Assembly: GCF_001591505.1 (NCBI RefSeq)
Contig: NZ_BCVA01000001.1
Location: forward strand, 186,001-250,000
DNA length: 64,000 bases
Direction of reading: 5' to 3'
DNA from: Neobacillus niacini NBRC 15566
GTDB lineage: Bacteria > Bacillota > Bacilli > Bacillales > Cytobacillaceae
Shown: positions 42,939 through 52,755 of the stretch, piece after piece
Position numbering within the stretch: position 1 is the stretch's first letter
How the letters are laid out: each line of letters begins with the position of its first letter
Translations under genes and position numbers: made by a program
The notes under the pieces: generated by a model
What the model was told of the DNA's origin: nothing
Databases searched by the model: none
Seen by the model: only the letters and a program-made list of their open reading frames with translations

Positions 42939-42954
42939 AATCAATATATAGTAC
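42939..42954 (-). promoter_or_regulatory. NrdR box 1 (nrdJ -10 region)
   Basis: AATCAATATATAGTAC resembles the NrdR box (ACACTATATATAGTGT type). It covers the candidate -10 hexamer TATATT/TATATA (42950-42943). The partner box lies about 32-33 bases away, near the usual three helical turns. Confidence 0.5.
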
Positions 42955-42972
42955 CGAAAATATTTTCGACAA
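42943..42972 (-). promoter_or_regulatory. Candidate nrdJ promoter
   Basis: TTGTCG (42972-42967) and TATATA or TATATT (42950-42943) on the minus strand are 16 or 18 bases apart. The perfect palindrome CGAAAATATTTTCG (42955-42968) fills the spacer. Confidence 0.5.
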
Positions 42973-42987
42973 CACTACATATTGTGT
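42972..42987 (-). promoter_or_regulatory. NrdR box 2 (nrdJ -35 region)
   Basis: ACACTACATATTGTGT, a good match to the NrdR box with ACAC...GTGT arms. It overlaps the edge of the candidate -35, so paired NrdR binding here would repress nrdJ when dATP is plentiful. Confidence 0.6.
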
Positions 42988-43205
42988 TAGAGGCAAAAAA
43001 TATAAACTTTGTCAAACTCAAAATAAAATAGAAACAAGAGTATAGATAAGATATCTATTAATTTTCGGCATAAAACCGGAAATTTTAACAAATTTCGCAG
43101 GTTGCGATTTTTTAATGCAGGAAAATTTAACGGAGATAATTGATTATCTAGAATATTAAAAAAGGTATACTTAATTCATAAGCGAATAAGAGGAGGAAAA
43201 AATAG

Positions 43206-43685
43206 ATGATAGCACATATTGAAAAAGTTGAAAACTTCTATATTGCCACTTTTGAACGACATCTTAAACATTCAGTTAAAGAGGTATGGTCGTATTTAAC
43301 AGATAACGAGAAACTGCCAAAATGGTTTTCGGAGTTACGTGTAGACGAACTTCATAAAGGCGGAGTCATTAAATTTGATATGGGGGATGGCACTTTTGAA
43401 GATCTTTCTATCTTAGACTTAAAAATAAATACTGTTCTGGAATTCTCTTGGTGGAAAGACACCGTTCGGTTCGAATTGACCGAAGAATCAAAAGGATGTT
43501 CATTGCGCCTAATAGAGAAAATTAATACAATTACTGACCATACACCAAGAGACCTTGCTGGTTGGCATGTATGCTTAGATGTCATTGAAGCGCTTCTAGA
43601 CGGCAGGAGCATTGAGCGTAAAGAAGAATGGAAAGTCTGGTATGAAAAGTATATTAAGGAAATAGAAAAAGTAACCAACCAATAA
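43206..43685 (+). CDS. SRPBCC (AHSA1-type) domain protein
   Basis: A 159-residue START/AHSA1-like domain with the family features KHSVKEVWSYLTDNEKLPKWF, EFSWWKDTVRFEL and AGWHVCLDVIEALL. It probably binds a hydrophobic ligand in a cavity; ligand unknown. Strong AGAGGAGG ribosome binding site. Convergent with lipM. Confidence 0.88.
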   Translation: MIAHIEKVENFYIATFERHLKHSVKEVWSYLTDNEKLPKWFSELRVDELHKGGVIKFDMGDGTFEDLSILDLKINTVLEFSWWKDTVRFELTEESKGCSLRLIEKINTITDHTPRDLAGWHVCLDVIEALLDGRSIERKEEWKVWYEKYIKEIEKVTNQ

Positions 43686-43690
43686 AAAAC

Positions 43691-43716
43691 AGGCGTACCC
43701 CTTAAATGGTACGCCT
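43691..43716. terminator. Bidirectional terminator between the SRPBCC gene and lipM
   Basis: A 9-bp stem (AGGCGTACC / GGTACGCCT) with an 8-base loop; on the minus strand it is followed by GTTTTTTATT. Confidence 0.85.
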
Positions 43717-43722
43717 AATCAT

Positions 43723-44559
43723 CTATCTTTTGAAGTTCCACTCATCACTTTCATATCTCTCTTTAGCAATTCTATTCACGTATGCAAGTTCTTCATCGGT
43801 TAATTGATAGGATTGTAGTTCGATATTAAGACCCTCTGCAAAGCCTTTATAGAAAGCTTCTTTTGCTTCGTCTAATGTGATTTTTCTTGAACTAATTTCA
43901 TTAATGGCAACTGCCTTACTTTTAAAAGCAGATTTCATCCTGTCTTTTACTCTTTCACTAGGATATTTAAATAGGCTGAATAGCTTGTCCTCATCTAAAT
44001 CTAATAGAATCGATCCATGCTGGAGGATTACTCCCTTTTGCCTTGTTTGTGCACTACCGGCCACCTTACGACCTTCGACCACTAGTTCATACCAGCTTGG
44101 TGCGTCAAAACAAACTGCTGAACGAGGATTTTTCAGTGCACTTCGTTCCTCATCTGTTTTTGGGACAGCAAAGTAAGCCTCTAATCCTAGCTGGTGAAAT
44201 CCTTTTAAGATTCCTTCAGAAATAACACGATACGCCTCTGTTACCGTCTTAGGCATTTCCGGGTGATTTTCCGAAACAATTACACTATAAGTAAGTTCAT
44301 GCTCATGGAGCACTCCTCGGCCGCCTGTGGGTCTTCGAACAAACCCTAATCCATGGGCTTTTACTGCCTCCAGATCGATTTCCTTTTCAACCTTTTGGAA
44401 ATATCCAATGGATAAAGTCGCTGGTTCCCAGCCATAGAAGCGGATAACGGGGGGGATTTTCCCTTCACTATGCCAATCAAGTAATGCCTCATCCAACGCC
44501 ATGTTAAATGATGGAGAACAATTACCTGAATCTATAAAACGCCATACCTCTTTGCTCAT
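43723..44559 (-). CDS. lipM: Octanoyl-[acyl carrier protein]:protein octanoyltransferase LipM
   Basis: A 278-residue LplA/LipB-fold acyltransferase that moves octanoyl from ACP onto GcvH, the first lipoate step in Bacillus. Signatures are [39 protein letters not shown], the catalytic Cys in [19 protein letters not shown] and [19 protein letters not shown]. Near-identical layout to B. subtilis LipM. It lies close to the glycine cleavage genes, whose H protein is its substrate. Confidence 0.95.
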   Translation of the reverse strand: MSKEVWRFIDSGNCSPSFNMALDEALLDWHSEGKIPPVIRFYGWEPATLSIGYFQKVEKEIDLEAVKAHGLGFVRRPTGGRGVLHEHELTYSVIVSENHPEMPKTVTEAYRVISEGILKGFHQLGLEAYFAVPKTDEERSALKNPRSAVCFDAPSWYELVVEGRKVAGSAQTRQKGVILQHGSILLDLDEDKLFSLFKYPSERVKDRMKSAFKSKAVAINEISSRKITLDEAKEAFYKGFAEGLNIELQSYQLTDEELAYVNRIAKERYESDEWNFKR

Positions 44560-44739
44560 ATAAAAACCTCATCTTTATCTAATTTATCTTGTTTTAGTCT
44601 ACCAAAATCTGATATAAATTCAAAACCAGATGTTTCAGGTATAATGAATTTGAAGTTTTTTGTCGTTTATTCTTTATCTTTCTTTAATTGGCTTATATAA
44701 TAAAACATAGTGTACCATGCTTGAAAGGAGCAATAGAAA

Positions 44740-45123
44740 TTGAATTCACTTTATGTCCTACTAATCATCATCGTGGCAGTTGCAGCGTACTCCGTTTTCA
44801 CCTATTTTTATCAAAAAAGGATTGTAAAAACGGTAACGGAAGAGGAGTTTCGTGCCGGTTATCGAAAGGCACAATTAATCGATGTTCGTGAACCGAACGA
44901 ATTCGAAGCAGGTCATATTTTAGGAGCCCGAAATATTCCAATGTCACAAATGAGAATGCGAATGAAGGAGCTTCGTCCAGATTTACCTGTTTATTTATAT
45001 GACCAAAATGGATTGCGCAGCTCTAGGGCAGCTCAATTCTTGCACCGTAAAGGTTACAAGGATCTTACCCAGCTTCAAGGCGGGTTCAAAAAATGGTCTG
45101 GAAAAGTAAAAACAAAGAAATAA
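44740..45123 (+). CDS. yqhL: Rhodanese-like protein YqhL without the catalytic Cys
   Basis: A 127-residue protein with one N-terminal span (SLYVLLIIIVAVAAYSVFTY) and a rhodanese domain: LIDVREPNEFEAGHILGARNIP and YLYDQNGLRSSRAAQFLHRKG. The active-site loop position of the Cys is Asp88 (YDQNGLRS), so sulphur transfer through a persulphide is unlikely; a binding role is more plausible. TTG start nine bases after AGGAG. Same place as in B. subtilis between lipM and gcvPB. Confidence 0.88.
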   Translation: MNSLYVLLIIIVAVAAYSVFTYFYQKRIVKTVTEEEFRAGYRKAQLIDVREPNEFEAGHILGARNIPMSQMRMRMKELRPDLPVYLYDQNGLRSSRAAQFLHRKGYKDLTQLQGGFKKWSGKVKTKK

Positions 45124-45131
45124 TCGATGAG

Positions 45132-45160
45132 GACTTCCTATATTCTGGAAGTCTATTTTT
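45132..45160 (+). terminator. Terminator after yqhL
   Basis: A 7-bp stem (GACTTCC / GGAAGTC) with an 8-base loop and TATTTTTATT after it. Confidence 0.78.
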
Positions 45161-45237
45161 ATTACTTTTATTGGATTTTTCCCCTATTTTCGTCCCGCCT
45201 AATTTACCGGCACAATTCCACTTCCCCAAAAACCAAA

Positions 45238-45267
45238 AGGTCAGATTCAGCAAACTGAATCTGACCT
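45238..45267 (-). terminator. Terminator after the gcv operon
   Basis: A 13-bp perfect stem (AGGTCAGATTCAG / CTGAATCTGACCT), CAAA loop, followed by TTTTGGTTTTT on the minus strand, just past gcvPB. Confidence 0.9.
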
Positions 45268-45274
45268 AAAATCT

Positions 45275-46735
45275 CTAAGCCTTTTGGTATTTTAAGATTG
45301 GTTTACGCGCAGCTGTTGCTTCGTCCATCCTGCCTACCACAGTGGTATGCGGCGCTTCTTGGACGATTTCTGGATTCTCCTCTGCCTCTTTGGCAATTTG
45401 GATCATGATGTCAATGAATGAATCGAGCGTTTCTTTAGATTCTGTTTCCGTTGGCTCAATCATGATACATTCTTCCACATTCAATGGGAAGTAGATGGTT
45501 GGCGGATGATAGCCAAAATCAAGCAGGCGTTTTGCTATATCCAACGTACGAACACCTAATTTTTTCTGTCTTCTTCCGCTTAGTACAAATTCATGTTTGC
45601 AATGCTTATCGAATGGAAGATCATAATATTCAGCAAGTCTTCTCATCATATAGTTTGCATTTAGTACAGCATATTCAGTTACAGCTTTTAAGCCATCAGG
45701 GCCCATAGAACGAATGTAGGTATAAGCACGAACATTGATACCAAAGTTACCATAGTAAGGCTTCACGCGCCCGATTGATTGCGGACGGTCATAATCAAAT
45801 ACAAACTCTTCTCCGCGTTTTGTAATCACAGGCTTTGGTAAATACGGAATAAGGTCTGCTTTTACACCAACAGGACCTGAACCAGGACCTCCGCCGCCAT
45901 GTGGACCTGTAAAGGTTTTATGAAGATTCAAGTGAACAACATCAAAGCCCATATCTCCAGGTCTAGCTTTTGATAGAACAGCATTTAAGTTCGCTCCATC
46001 ATAGTAAAGCTTTCCGCCGGCAGCATGAACGATTTCAGCCATTTCCACAATATTTTCTTCAAAAAGTCCTAGGGTATTGGGATTTGTTAACATTAAGGCA
46101 GCAGTATCTTCCCCAACCACTCTTTTTAAATCATCAAGGTCTACTAGACCAAATTCATTTGATTTTACTGTAATCGTTTCAAGACCTGCAACGGTTGCAG
46201 AAGCAGGGTTTGTTCCATGAGCAGAGTCTGGAACAATAACCTTCGTACGTTTCAAATCTCCATTGGCTTCATGGTAGGCACGAATCATCATTAATCCAGT
46301 CCATTCACCATGAGCGCCAGCTGCTGGCTGCAACGTAACTTCATCCATTCCTGTAATTTCAATTAAATGCTGCTGCAAATCATACAACAACTCAAGAGCA
46401 CCTTGAACCGAGCTCTCGTCCTGCAATGGATGAACATGAGCAAATCCATTAAAACGGGCTACGTTTTCATTAATTTTCGGATTATATTTCATGGTACAAG
46501 AACCTAATGGATAGAAACCAGAATCTACACCATGATTTCTTCTGGATAGAGCAGTATAATGACGCATAATATCAAGCTCTGAAACCTCAGGAAGTTCTGG
46601 CTCCTCACTGCGCAAATACCCTTCAGGCAGAAGACTGCTTAGGTCTAATTCAGGAACATCCATTTCCGGGAGGCTATATCCAATTCTTCCTGGTGTGCTA
46701 GATTCAAAAATGAGTGCCTGGTCTTGGTTATGCAT
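45275..46735 (-). CDS. gcvPB: Glycine dehydrogenase (decarboxylating) subunit 2
   Basis: The 486-residue beta subunit of the P protein, PLP-dependent. The cofactor lysine is in [25 protein letters not shown] loop ([14 protein letters not shown]), with [20 protein letters not shown] before it and the substrate region [15 protein letters not shown] after. It decarboxylates glycine with GcvH. I start it at [11 protein letters not shown], which overlaps gcvPA by eight bases and has a GGGGGA ribosome binding site. Confidence 0.96.
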   Translation of the reverse strand: MHNQDQALIFESSTPGRIGYSLPEMDVPELDLSSLLPEGYLRSEEPELPEVSELDIMRHYTALSRRNHGVDSGFYPLGSCTMKYNPKINENVARFNGFAHVHPLQDESSVQGALELLYDLQQHLIEITGMDEVTLQPAAGAHGEWTGLMMIRAYHEANGDLKRTKVIVPDSAHGTNPASATVAGLETITVKSNEFGLVDLDDLKRVVGEDTAALMLTNPNTLGLFEENIVEMAEIVHAAGGKLYYDGANLNAVLSKARPGDMGFDVVHLNLHKTFTGPHGGGGPGSGPVGVKADLIPYLPKPVITKRGEEFVFDYDRPQSIGRVKPYYGNFGINVRAYTYIRSMGPDGLKAVTEYAVLNANYMMRRLAEYYDLPFDKHCKHEFVLSGRRQKKLGVRTLDIAKRLLDFGYHPPTIYFPLNVEECIMIEPTETESKETLDSFIDIMIQIAKEAEENPEIVQEAPHTTVVGRMDEATAARKPILKYQKA

Positions 46736-48074
46736 GCAAATCCCCCACTTCTTTAACAAGAGTATCAATTTCTTCCTTCGTTCTTTGCTCTGTTACAGCA
46801 ACCAGCATATGGTTGGCAAGCTCCGGATAGTCACGTCCTAAGTCGTAACCGCCGATGATTCCTTTTTGTAACAAGGCTTGATTGATCTCTTTTACTGGCT
46901 TGTTTAGTTTCAGAACAAATTCATTGAAGGAGTGTCCTTCGTAGACAACCTGAAAGCCTGCTTCTTTAAATACAGTTTTTGCGTAGTGTGCCTTCTGCAA
47001 GTTGGCCGCGGCCATTTCACGTACGCCTTTTTTACCAAGGGCAGTCATCGCTACAGATGCAGCCAATGCATTTAACGCTTGGTTTGAACATATATTTGAT
47101 GTCGCTTTATCGCGACGGATATGCTGTTCACGAGCTTGTAGTGTTAATACAAATCCACGGCGGCCCTGATCGTCAGTCGTTTGGCCAACGAGACGTCCTG
47201 GTACCTTTCTCATTAACTTTGTGGTTACGGCAAAATAACCGCAGTGTGGGCCTCCAAACGCAGTAGGGATTCCAAACGGCTGCGCGTCACCAATAACAAT
47301 ATCTGCACCAAACTTCCCAGGAGGTGTTAATACTCCAAGAGAAAGTGGATTGCTTGAAACAACAAATAATGATTTATTAGCATGAACAATTTCTTCTAGT
47401 TCTTTTAAAGGTTCAATTCTTCCGAAGAAATTTGGGTACTGTACAATAACAGCTGCAATTTCCTCATTGGCTAATCCTTTTAATGCTTGAGTATCTGTAA
47501 TTCCATCGTTAACTGGTACCTCAATTACTTCAAGATATTGACCTTTTGCATAAGTTTTTAAGACTTCCCTTGACTCAGGATGTACAGCACCTGAAACAAT
47601 AATCTTTTTCCGTTTCGTATGTCCTGCGCTCAGCATCGCTGCTTCAGCTAATGCAGTTCCTCCATCATACATAGAGGAGTTAGCTACATCCATACCAGTT
47701 AACTCACAGATCATTGTCTGAAATTCAAAAATGGCTTGGAGCTCACCTTGTGAGATTTCAGGTTGATAAGGTGTATAAGCCGTATAAAATTCAGACCGAG
47801 AAATAACATGGTCAACAATTACAGGCATATAGTGGTCATAAACACCTGCTCCCAGAAAGGATGCATTTGTTTTTAAATCTGCATTACGAGAAGCCATTTG
47901 GAAAAGTTCTTTCATCAAAGTAGTCTCAGATTTTGCAGCTTTAATGTTGTACTCACCTTTAAATCTAACCTTTTCTGGAATATCGCTGAACAATTGATCA
48001 ACGGAGTTAACGCCGATTGTTTCAAGCATTGCCTTTTTATCTTCTTCAGTCATAGGTAAATATCGATGTTTCAT
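46728..48074 (-). CDS. gcvPA: Glycine dehydrogenase (decarboxylating) subunit 1
   Basis: The 448-residue alpha subunit of the split P protein. It contains [56 protein letters not shown] and [20 protein letters not shown], all typical. The two-subunit arrangement is usual in Bacilli. It is 21 bases downstream of gcvT. Confidence 0.96.
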   Translation of the reverse strand: MKHRYLPMTEEDKKAMLETIGVNSVDQLFSDIPEKVRFKGEYNIKAAKSETTLMKELFQMASRNADLKTNASFLGAGVYDHYMPVIVDHVISRSEFYTAYTPYQPEISQGELQAIFEFQTMICELTGMDVANSSMYDGGTALAEAAMLSAGHTKRKKIIVSGAVHPESREVLKTYAKGQYLEVIEVPVNDGITDTQALKGLANEEIAAVIVQYPNFFGRIEPLKELEEIVHANKSLFVVSSNPLSLGVLTPPGKFGADIVIGDAQPFGIPTAFGGPHCGYFAVTTKLMRKVPGRLVGQTTDDQGRRGFVLTLQAREQHIRRDKATSNICSNQALNALAASVAMTALGKKGVREMAAANLQKAHYAKTVFKEAGFQVVYEGHSFNEFVLKLNKPVKEINQALLQKGIIGGYDLGRDYPELANHMLVAVTEQRTKEEIDTLVKEVGDLHA

Positions 48075-48095
48075 AAACCTAATCTCCCCTCGTGT

Positions 48096-49202
48096 TTACT
48101 TTTCTCGTTTATAAAAAGGTGTTGGTACTACTTTCGCCTTTAAGCGTTTTCCGCGAATTTCAACTTCTATTTCTGATTCTAAACCTGCGTATTCTTTTTT
48201 AATTAACACAAGTCCAATATTCTTTTTCAAAGATGGTGATTGCGTCCCGGTTGTCACCTCACCAATAAGTTCCTCACCTTTATAGACAGGGTAACCATGT
48301 CGTGGTATTCCACGGTCAATCATTTCAATTCCTACTAATTTTCTTGCTGCACCCTTTTCCTTTTGCTGCTTAAGTACTTCTTTACCAATAAAATCTGCTT
48401 CTTTATTTAACTTAACTGCAAAGCCAATTCCAGCTTCAAGCGGAGTGATTTCAGGAGACAATTCTTGGCCATATAGTGCAAGAGTCGCTTCAAATCTGAG
48501 CGTATCCCTGGCACCTAAACCACAAGGAACTACCCCTTCTTCTTCCCCGGCAGAAAGAATCGCTTTCCAGAGTTCAACAGCATCTGAGGAATCGCAATAT
48601 ATTTCAAAGCCATCCTCCCCTGTATAACCAGTTCGTGAGATCAGTGCATTTTTCCCATCAATCGTTACTTTCTCTTGGAACTTAAAGAAGCCAATTGTAC
48701 TAAGATTAGTATCACCTGCTAGCTTTTCAAGGACTTTTTCAGCAAGCGGACCTTGCAGCGCCAATTGAGCCATTTTTTCAGATAAATTTTCAATCGACAC
48801 ATTACCCTCTAAATGATCCTCAAGCCATTTATAGTCCTTTTCGATATTTGAGGCATTAACAACTAGCAAATAATGATTGTCCTCTATTTTATAAACGAGC
48901 AAATCATCAACAGTGCCGCCATTTTCATAGCACATTGCATTATATTGTGCTCCGCCATTATTAATTTTTGAAATATCATTCGTTAACATCTTTTGCAAGT
49001 AGTTTAAGCTGTCTGGACCCTTTACTTCTACTTCCCCCATATGAGAAACATCGAATAAACCAGCCTTAGTACGGACAGCTTCATGTTCTTCCTTAATGCT
49101 TGAGAATTGAACAGGCAGCTCCCAGCCTCCAAAATCAATCGTTTTCCCACCATATTGCTTATAAACTTCAAATAATGGTGTACGTTTTAATTCAGTCATC
49201 AT
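48096..49202 (-). CDS. gcvT: Glycine cleavage system aminomethyltransferase
   Basis: The 368-residue T protein that transfers the methylene group to tetrahydrofolate and releases ammonia. [25 protein letters not shown] and [15 protein letters not shown] are N-terminal signatures; [12 protein letters not shown] and [12 protein letters not shown] are catalytic-core motifs. Two adjacent ATG codons (49202, 49199) follow GGGGGATTCGTG; I report the first. First gene of gcvT-gcvPA-gcvPB, under the riboswitch. Confidence 0.95.
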   Translation of the reverse strand: MMTELKRTPLFEVYKQYGGKTIDFGGWELPVQFSSIKEEHEAVRTKAGLFDVSHMGEVEVKGPDSLNYLQKMLTNDISKINNGGAQYNAMCYENGGTVDDLLVYKIEDNHYLLVVNASNIEKDYKWLEDHLEGNVSIENLSEKMAQLALQGPLAEKVLEKLAGDTNLSTIGFFKFQEKVTIDGKNALISRTGYTGEDGFEIYCDSSDAVELWKAILSAGEEEGVVPCGLGARDTLRFEATLALYGQELSPEITPLEAGIGFAVKLNKEADFIGKEVLKQQKEKGAARKLVGIEMIDRGIPRHGYPVYKGEELIGEVTTGTQSPSLKKNIGLVLIKKEYAGLESEIEVEIRGKRLKAKVVPTPFYKREK

Positions 49203-49255
49203 CACGAATCCCCCTTTTGATGTTCCATTTTTTAGACTACAGCGCATAAAATAAC

Positions 49256-49460
49256 AAAAAAGGACAGATACCTCCCTTTACTAAAAAAAGAAGGTCTCTG
49301 TCCTTGCACCTGAAAGTTTACCTAAGCTCGGCTTTCCCCTTTGGTGGCTGCTCTTTTTGTCAGCACTCTCCAGAGCTGCGTCAAACAAGAGTTCTTTTGC
49401 CTGAGAGATTCACACATTGTGCTTGCTCCTTCGGCGCTACATAAGTAGTCTCTCCCCTTG
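49256..49460 (-). ncRNA. Tandem glycine riboswitch with terminator, controlling gcvT-gcvPA-gcvPB
   Basis: Two glycine aptamers in series on the minus strand: the first (about 49460-49386) has GGGGAGAGACT, GAATCTCTCAGGCAAAAGAA; the second (about 49380-49297) has CTGGAGAGTGCTG, CACCAAAGGGG and AAACTTTCAGGTGCAAGGAC. An intrinsic terminator stem (GGACAGA...TCTGTCC, about 49261-49303) with a run of U follows. Glycine binding should favour readthrough into gcvT. This is the standard Bacillus arrangement. Confidence 0.93.
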
Positions 49461-49471
49461 TCATCATCCGC

Positions 49472-49477
49472 ATTATA
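49472..49477 (-). promoter_or_regulatory. -10 element of the gcvT promoter
   Basis: A perfect TATAAT on the minus strand, about 12 bases before the first aptamer. The -35 region is poor (GTATGACCC at 15-17 bases). Confidence 0.55.
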
Positions 49478-49623
49478 ATATTTTCACATTCGGGTCATAC
49501 TAAAATATACATCTGAAAAAATTTTATTTTATTGCAATAATTAAAACATTCAAATCTATTTCCATCCTACCATTAAAGCATAAGGTGAGCAATAAATTTT
49601 TTGTGCATGAAGGAGCTGAAAAC

Positions 49624-51312
49624 ATGACAGTTGAAATAGAATTTGATTCCTCCTGGCAGGATGAATTTTTACATAGGATTGAGAATGATGGACCATGGGG
49701 AAATTGGGACCTTTTTAAACTGGCAGTCGGAGTTGAAAAACATCTGATTATCCCTGAATTTGAAGGCCTGCAAGCACCTAATCATTTACCGAATTTGACG
49801 CCGCTTCCCCACCAGCTGGAAACGGCAAAACAAGTAATTGAGAATATGAATGGAAAGGCCATTCTTGCTGATGAAGTTGGGCTTGGAAAAACGATAGAAG
49901 CGGGTCTTATTTTAAAAGAATACATGATTCGTGGACTTGTAAAAAAAGTTCTCATTCTTGTCCCAGCTTCCTTAGTAACCCAATGGGCTTATGAATTGAA
50001 TAGTAAATTTTTTATACCTGCGGTTTCTCAAAAGAAAAGCTATGTTTGGGAACAATGCGATGTTGTCGTTTCATCAATAGATACTGCAAAACGGGATCCA
50101 CACCGCGATATTATCAATAAACAGGACTATGATTTAATTATTATTGATGAGGCTCACAAACTTAAGAACAACAAGACAAAAAACTATGAGTTTGTACAAA
50201 ATCTTAAAAAGAAGTTTTGTCTGCTTCTCACTGCTACACCTATTCAAAATCGAATTGGTGAAATTTTTAACCTCGTATCCCTATTAAAACCTGGCCATTT
50301 AGGCAGTGAAACAGCATTCTATGATAAATACAAACGGGATGCACGCTCATTAAATGATAATGAGCATTTAAAAGAGTTGGTTAATAAGGTAATGATTCGA
50401 AACCGACGTGCGGATACAGGCATTGAATGGACCAAAAGACATGTTGAAACTATACCGATTGAATTTACACCCGAGGAAAAAGAATTGTACCAAGCTATTA
50501 CTGATTTAAAGAGCGAAGGCGATTGGGTCCAAACAAGTGCATTCTCGGTGATGACCCTGCAGAGGGAAGCCTGCAGCAGCAGGGAGGCAGTTTTTTATAC
50601 ACTTAAAAACATGCTTCAGAAAAAAGAAAACCCTACGAAGGAGTTTCAAGACCAGATTCAACATTTAATTTCAAAAGTGGAAGCAGTTTCGAGCAACTCT
50701 AAAGCGGAAAAGGCTTTGGAATTGATTCAAAAAATTGATGATAAGGTTATTATTTTTACCGAATACAGAGCAACCCAAATGTACCTCCAATGGTATTTAA
50801 AACAAAACGGGATATCATCCGTTCCGTTCCGCGGGGGCTTTAAACGAGGTAAAAAAGATTGGATGCGTGAGCTATTTCAAAAGCATGCACAAGTACTCAT
50901 CGCGACTGAAGCGGGTGGAGAAGGTATTAACCTTCAATTCTGTAATCATATAATAAATTTCGATTTACCATGGAATCCAATGAGATTGGAGCAGAGAATC
51001 GGGAGGATCCATCGTCTAGGGCAAGAAAAGGATGTAATGATCTACAATTTTGCAATTCAGAACACAGTGGAAGAACATATATTAAAGCTACTATATGAAA
51101 AAATTGAACTCTTTGAAAAAGTAATTGGTGATTTAGACGATATTTTAACGAAGTTAGACTTTGGAAGTATTGAAGATCATCTAATTGATATTTTTGGACA
51201 ATCCTGCTCTGAGGGAGAAATGCGGATTAAGATGGAAAATCTTACATCAATGATTGATTTAGCTAAAGATATGCAGAAGGAGGATTCACATGCAGCAGCT
51301 GGAAATTCATAA
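49624..51312 (+). CDS. yqhH: SNF2-family DEAD/H helicase YqhH
   Basis: A 562-residue SWI2/SNF2-type helicase. Motif I ADEVGLGKTIEAGLI, motif II LIIIDEAHKL (DEAH), motif III LLTATPIQN, and the C-terminal motifs IATEAGGEGINLQF and QRIGRIHRLGQ are all present. It probably moves along double-stranded nucleic acid or displaces RNA polymerase or other proteins; target unknown. The ATG at 49624 is eight bases after AAGGAG; the GTG at 49585 has weak support. yqhG overlaps its end by 23 bases. Confidence 0.93.
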   Translation: MTVEIEFDSSWQDEFLHRIENDGPWGNWDLFKLAVGVEKHLIIPEFEGLQAPNHLPNLTPLPHQLETAKQVIENMNGKAILADEVGLGKTIEAGLILKEYMIRGLVKKVLILVPASLVTQWAYELNSKFFIPAVSQKKSYVWEQCDVVVSSIDTAKRDPHRDIINKQDYDLIIIDEAHKLKNNKTKNYEFVQNLKKKFCLLLTATPIQNRIGEIFNLVSLLKPGHLGSETAFYDKYKRDARSLNDNEHLKELVNKVMIRNRRADTGIEWTKRHVETIPIEFTPEEKELYQAITDLKSEGDWVQTSAFSVMTLQREACSSREAVFYTLKNMLQKKENPTKEFQDQIQHLISKVEAVSSNSKAEKALELIQKIDDKVIIFTEYRATQMYLQWYLKQNGISSVPFRGGFKRGKKDWMRELFQKHAQVLIATEAGGEGINLQFCNHIINFDLPWNPMRLEQRIGRIHRLGQEKDVMIYNFAIQNTVEEHILKLLYEKIELFEKVIGDLDDILTKLDFGSIEDHLIDIFGQSCSEGEMRIKMENLTSMIDLAKDMQKEDSHAAAGNS

Positions 51313-52081
51313 TTTTCTGATACGCTATTTTCTGGCTAATGAATGTGAAATAACAGAAAATGGACCAGGATACCTAACGGTTCAATTAACAATCGAACTC
51401 GATAAAGAATTAATGAACCGACCTTTTTATTGGCATTACTTAGAAAAAACTGGCGGAATACCTAATCCGATGAAGCTTACGTTTATTACGAACCCTCAGA
51501 TAGTACCTGAACATATTAAGGGAGAAACCGTTCATTTTGGTTCTCCTCGTCTGCACCAAATTTTTCAATCAACCAAAAAGCTGTCTAGCTATATCAGGCT
51601 TTATGAGAATCACCGTAATGGTCAACAACAAACTCCATTAATGCCTTGGCTTTGCATGAATGTTAAGATCTCGTATCAATGCGACCGTAAGCGGGATATT
51701 TATAAATCAATTGGTTTGCAGCTTATTAATGGACAAATGATTGAGGATTTTCATGAGCGACTGCAGAATGTCCAACTGACACCGAAAATACCGGATTATT
51801 CGTTTACTCTTTCACCTCTTGTTAAGCCAAAAAGCGGAATGTCGAGAATCGAACACTATCTGAAAGCTGTAATTAATGAAGATGACCATACGTGGGCCGA
51901 GGAAGCTCGGAAACGCTGGGAGCAAGATTTGCGTCTTCTTGATCATTTTTACGAGGATGTGGAGGAGGAAAATGAAAATTATGAAACAGAGAAAAAAGCC
52001 TTGCAAGACCAATATGAACCAAAAATAAACATTTCATTTATAAATGGTGGATTGTTTTATTTAACCGATAATGCTGTGTAA
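51290..52081 (+). CDS. yqhG: YqhG family protein
   Basis: A 263-residue protein of the YqhG family (unknown function, Bacilli only). Features: HNFLIRYFLANECEITENG at the N-terminus, ELMNRPFYWHYLEKTGG, YISYQCDRKRDIYKSIGLQL-like middle region and an acidic helical C-terminus (FYEDVEEENENYETEKKAL). Its strict pairing with the helicase gene yqhH, with overlapping reading frames, suggests a joint role. Confidence 0.9.
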   Translation: MQQLEIHNFLIRYFLANECEITENGPGYLTVQLTIELDKELMNRPFYWHYLEKTGGIPNPMKLTFITNPQIVPEHIKGETVHFGSPRLHQIFQSTKKLSSYIRLYENHRNGQQQTPLMPWLCMNVKISYQCDRKRDIYKSIGLQLINGQMIEDFHERLQNVQLTPKIPDYSFTLSPLVKPKSGMSRIEHYLKAVINEDDHTWAEEARKRWEQDLRLLDHFYEDVEEENENYETEKKALQDQYEPKINISFINGGLFYLTDNAV

Positions 52082-52123
52082 AAGAGTAAAGAAGCAGTTT
52101 TTGAATCTGCTTCTTTACTCTTT
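52081..52123. terminator. Bidirectional terminator between yqhG and yqzE
   Basis: A 17-bp perfect stem (AAAGAGTAAAGAAGCAG / CTGCTTCTTTACTCTTT). It overlaps the yqhG stop and the 3' end of yqzE. Confidence 0.88.
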
Positions 52124-52303
52124 TCTTCTTCTGTTTTTCACTTCAATATAAAATATATAGGGAAGAATCCCGAACCAACGATACCAAAAAGACGCTCTCG
52201 TTTGTTTTCTTTCTTCCCTGAGCCTTTTTCTTTCATCTTTTGGCTGGTCCGCATATTTAACAAGAGTTTGAGTCATATATTTCACGTAATCATTTGTTTT
52301 CAT
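52115..52303 (-). CDS. yqzE: YqzE family protein
   Basis: A 62-residue protein: NDYVKYMTQTLVKYADQPKDE, a basic stretch RKRLREERKQTR and a hydrophobic WYRWFGILPYIFYIEV before a basic end. It matches YqzE, which follows comGG in B. subtilis. Function not known. The start MKTNDYVKY has AGGTG upstream; six upstream codons were rejected. Confidence 0.88.
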   Translation of the reverse strand: MKTNDYVKYMTQTLVKYADQPKDERKRLREERKQTRASFWYRWFGILPYIFYIEVKNRRRKE

Positions 52304-52371
52304 GGACACACCTGCCTTCATTCTTCACTAAAAGTATGTCCATATTTTAATTTTTCAAACAACTAGTACGC

Positions 52372-52755
52372 TTAATAAATTTCAGTCCACTTAATCATTT
52401 TTTTAGAAGTAATATCGAAAAAACCGCGTCCTACTACTGTTTCACCAGTATGCATTTTAAGAGTAAAGTTGATTTTCTGTATAGTTCCAATTGGAATGTC
52501 AGCTTGAAATCCCATGCTTCCTTTTAAATAGGTAAATGTACCTTTTGATGGGATTACACCTCCCAATAGCATGATTTCTTCAACTTTTTTAACCGAAGAA
52601 TGAAAATAATACTCCTCCTGTAGAATTAGGTTAGTTTCATGAGCCAGCTTCCTTTCGGTTAACAATTGATCGACACGAAAAGAAAAGAGTGAAAGAAATA
52701 GGAGAAGCATTGCTAAAGTTAATGGGTACGTAAACCCTTGTTCGTTATTCTTCAT
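52372..52755 (-). CDS. comGG: Competence type IV pilus minor pilin ComGG
   Basis: A 127-residue minor pseudopilin. The N-terminus NNEQGFTYPLTLAMLLLFLSLF has a basic leader and hydrophobic helix but a non-consensus prepilin site (GFTYP), as in ComGG. It overlaps comGF by four bases. Sequence conservation is low, so the call rests on position as the seventh gene of the operon. Confidence 0.88.
   Translation of the reverse strand: MKNNEQGFTYPLTLAMLLLFLSLFSFRVDQLLTERKLAHETNLILQEEYYFHSSVKKVEEIMLLGGVIPSKGTFTYLKGSMGFQADIPIGTIQKINFTLKMHTGETVVGRGFFDITSKKMIKWTEIY

Larger units (their letters stand above)
42825..43205. other. Control region between nrdJ and the SRPBCC gene
   Basis: About 380 AT-rich bases holding the nrdJ promoter and two NrdR-like boxes; no cobalamin riboswitch was recognised. 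Toward the SRPBCC gene there is an imperfect hairpin TTTTCGG / CCGGAAA (about 43057-43083). Confidence 0.55.

Noticed and set aside
42825..43205. Possible cobalamin riboswitch upstream of nrdJ
   Set aside because: No B12-box-like sequence or suitable G/C-rich stems were seen.
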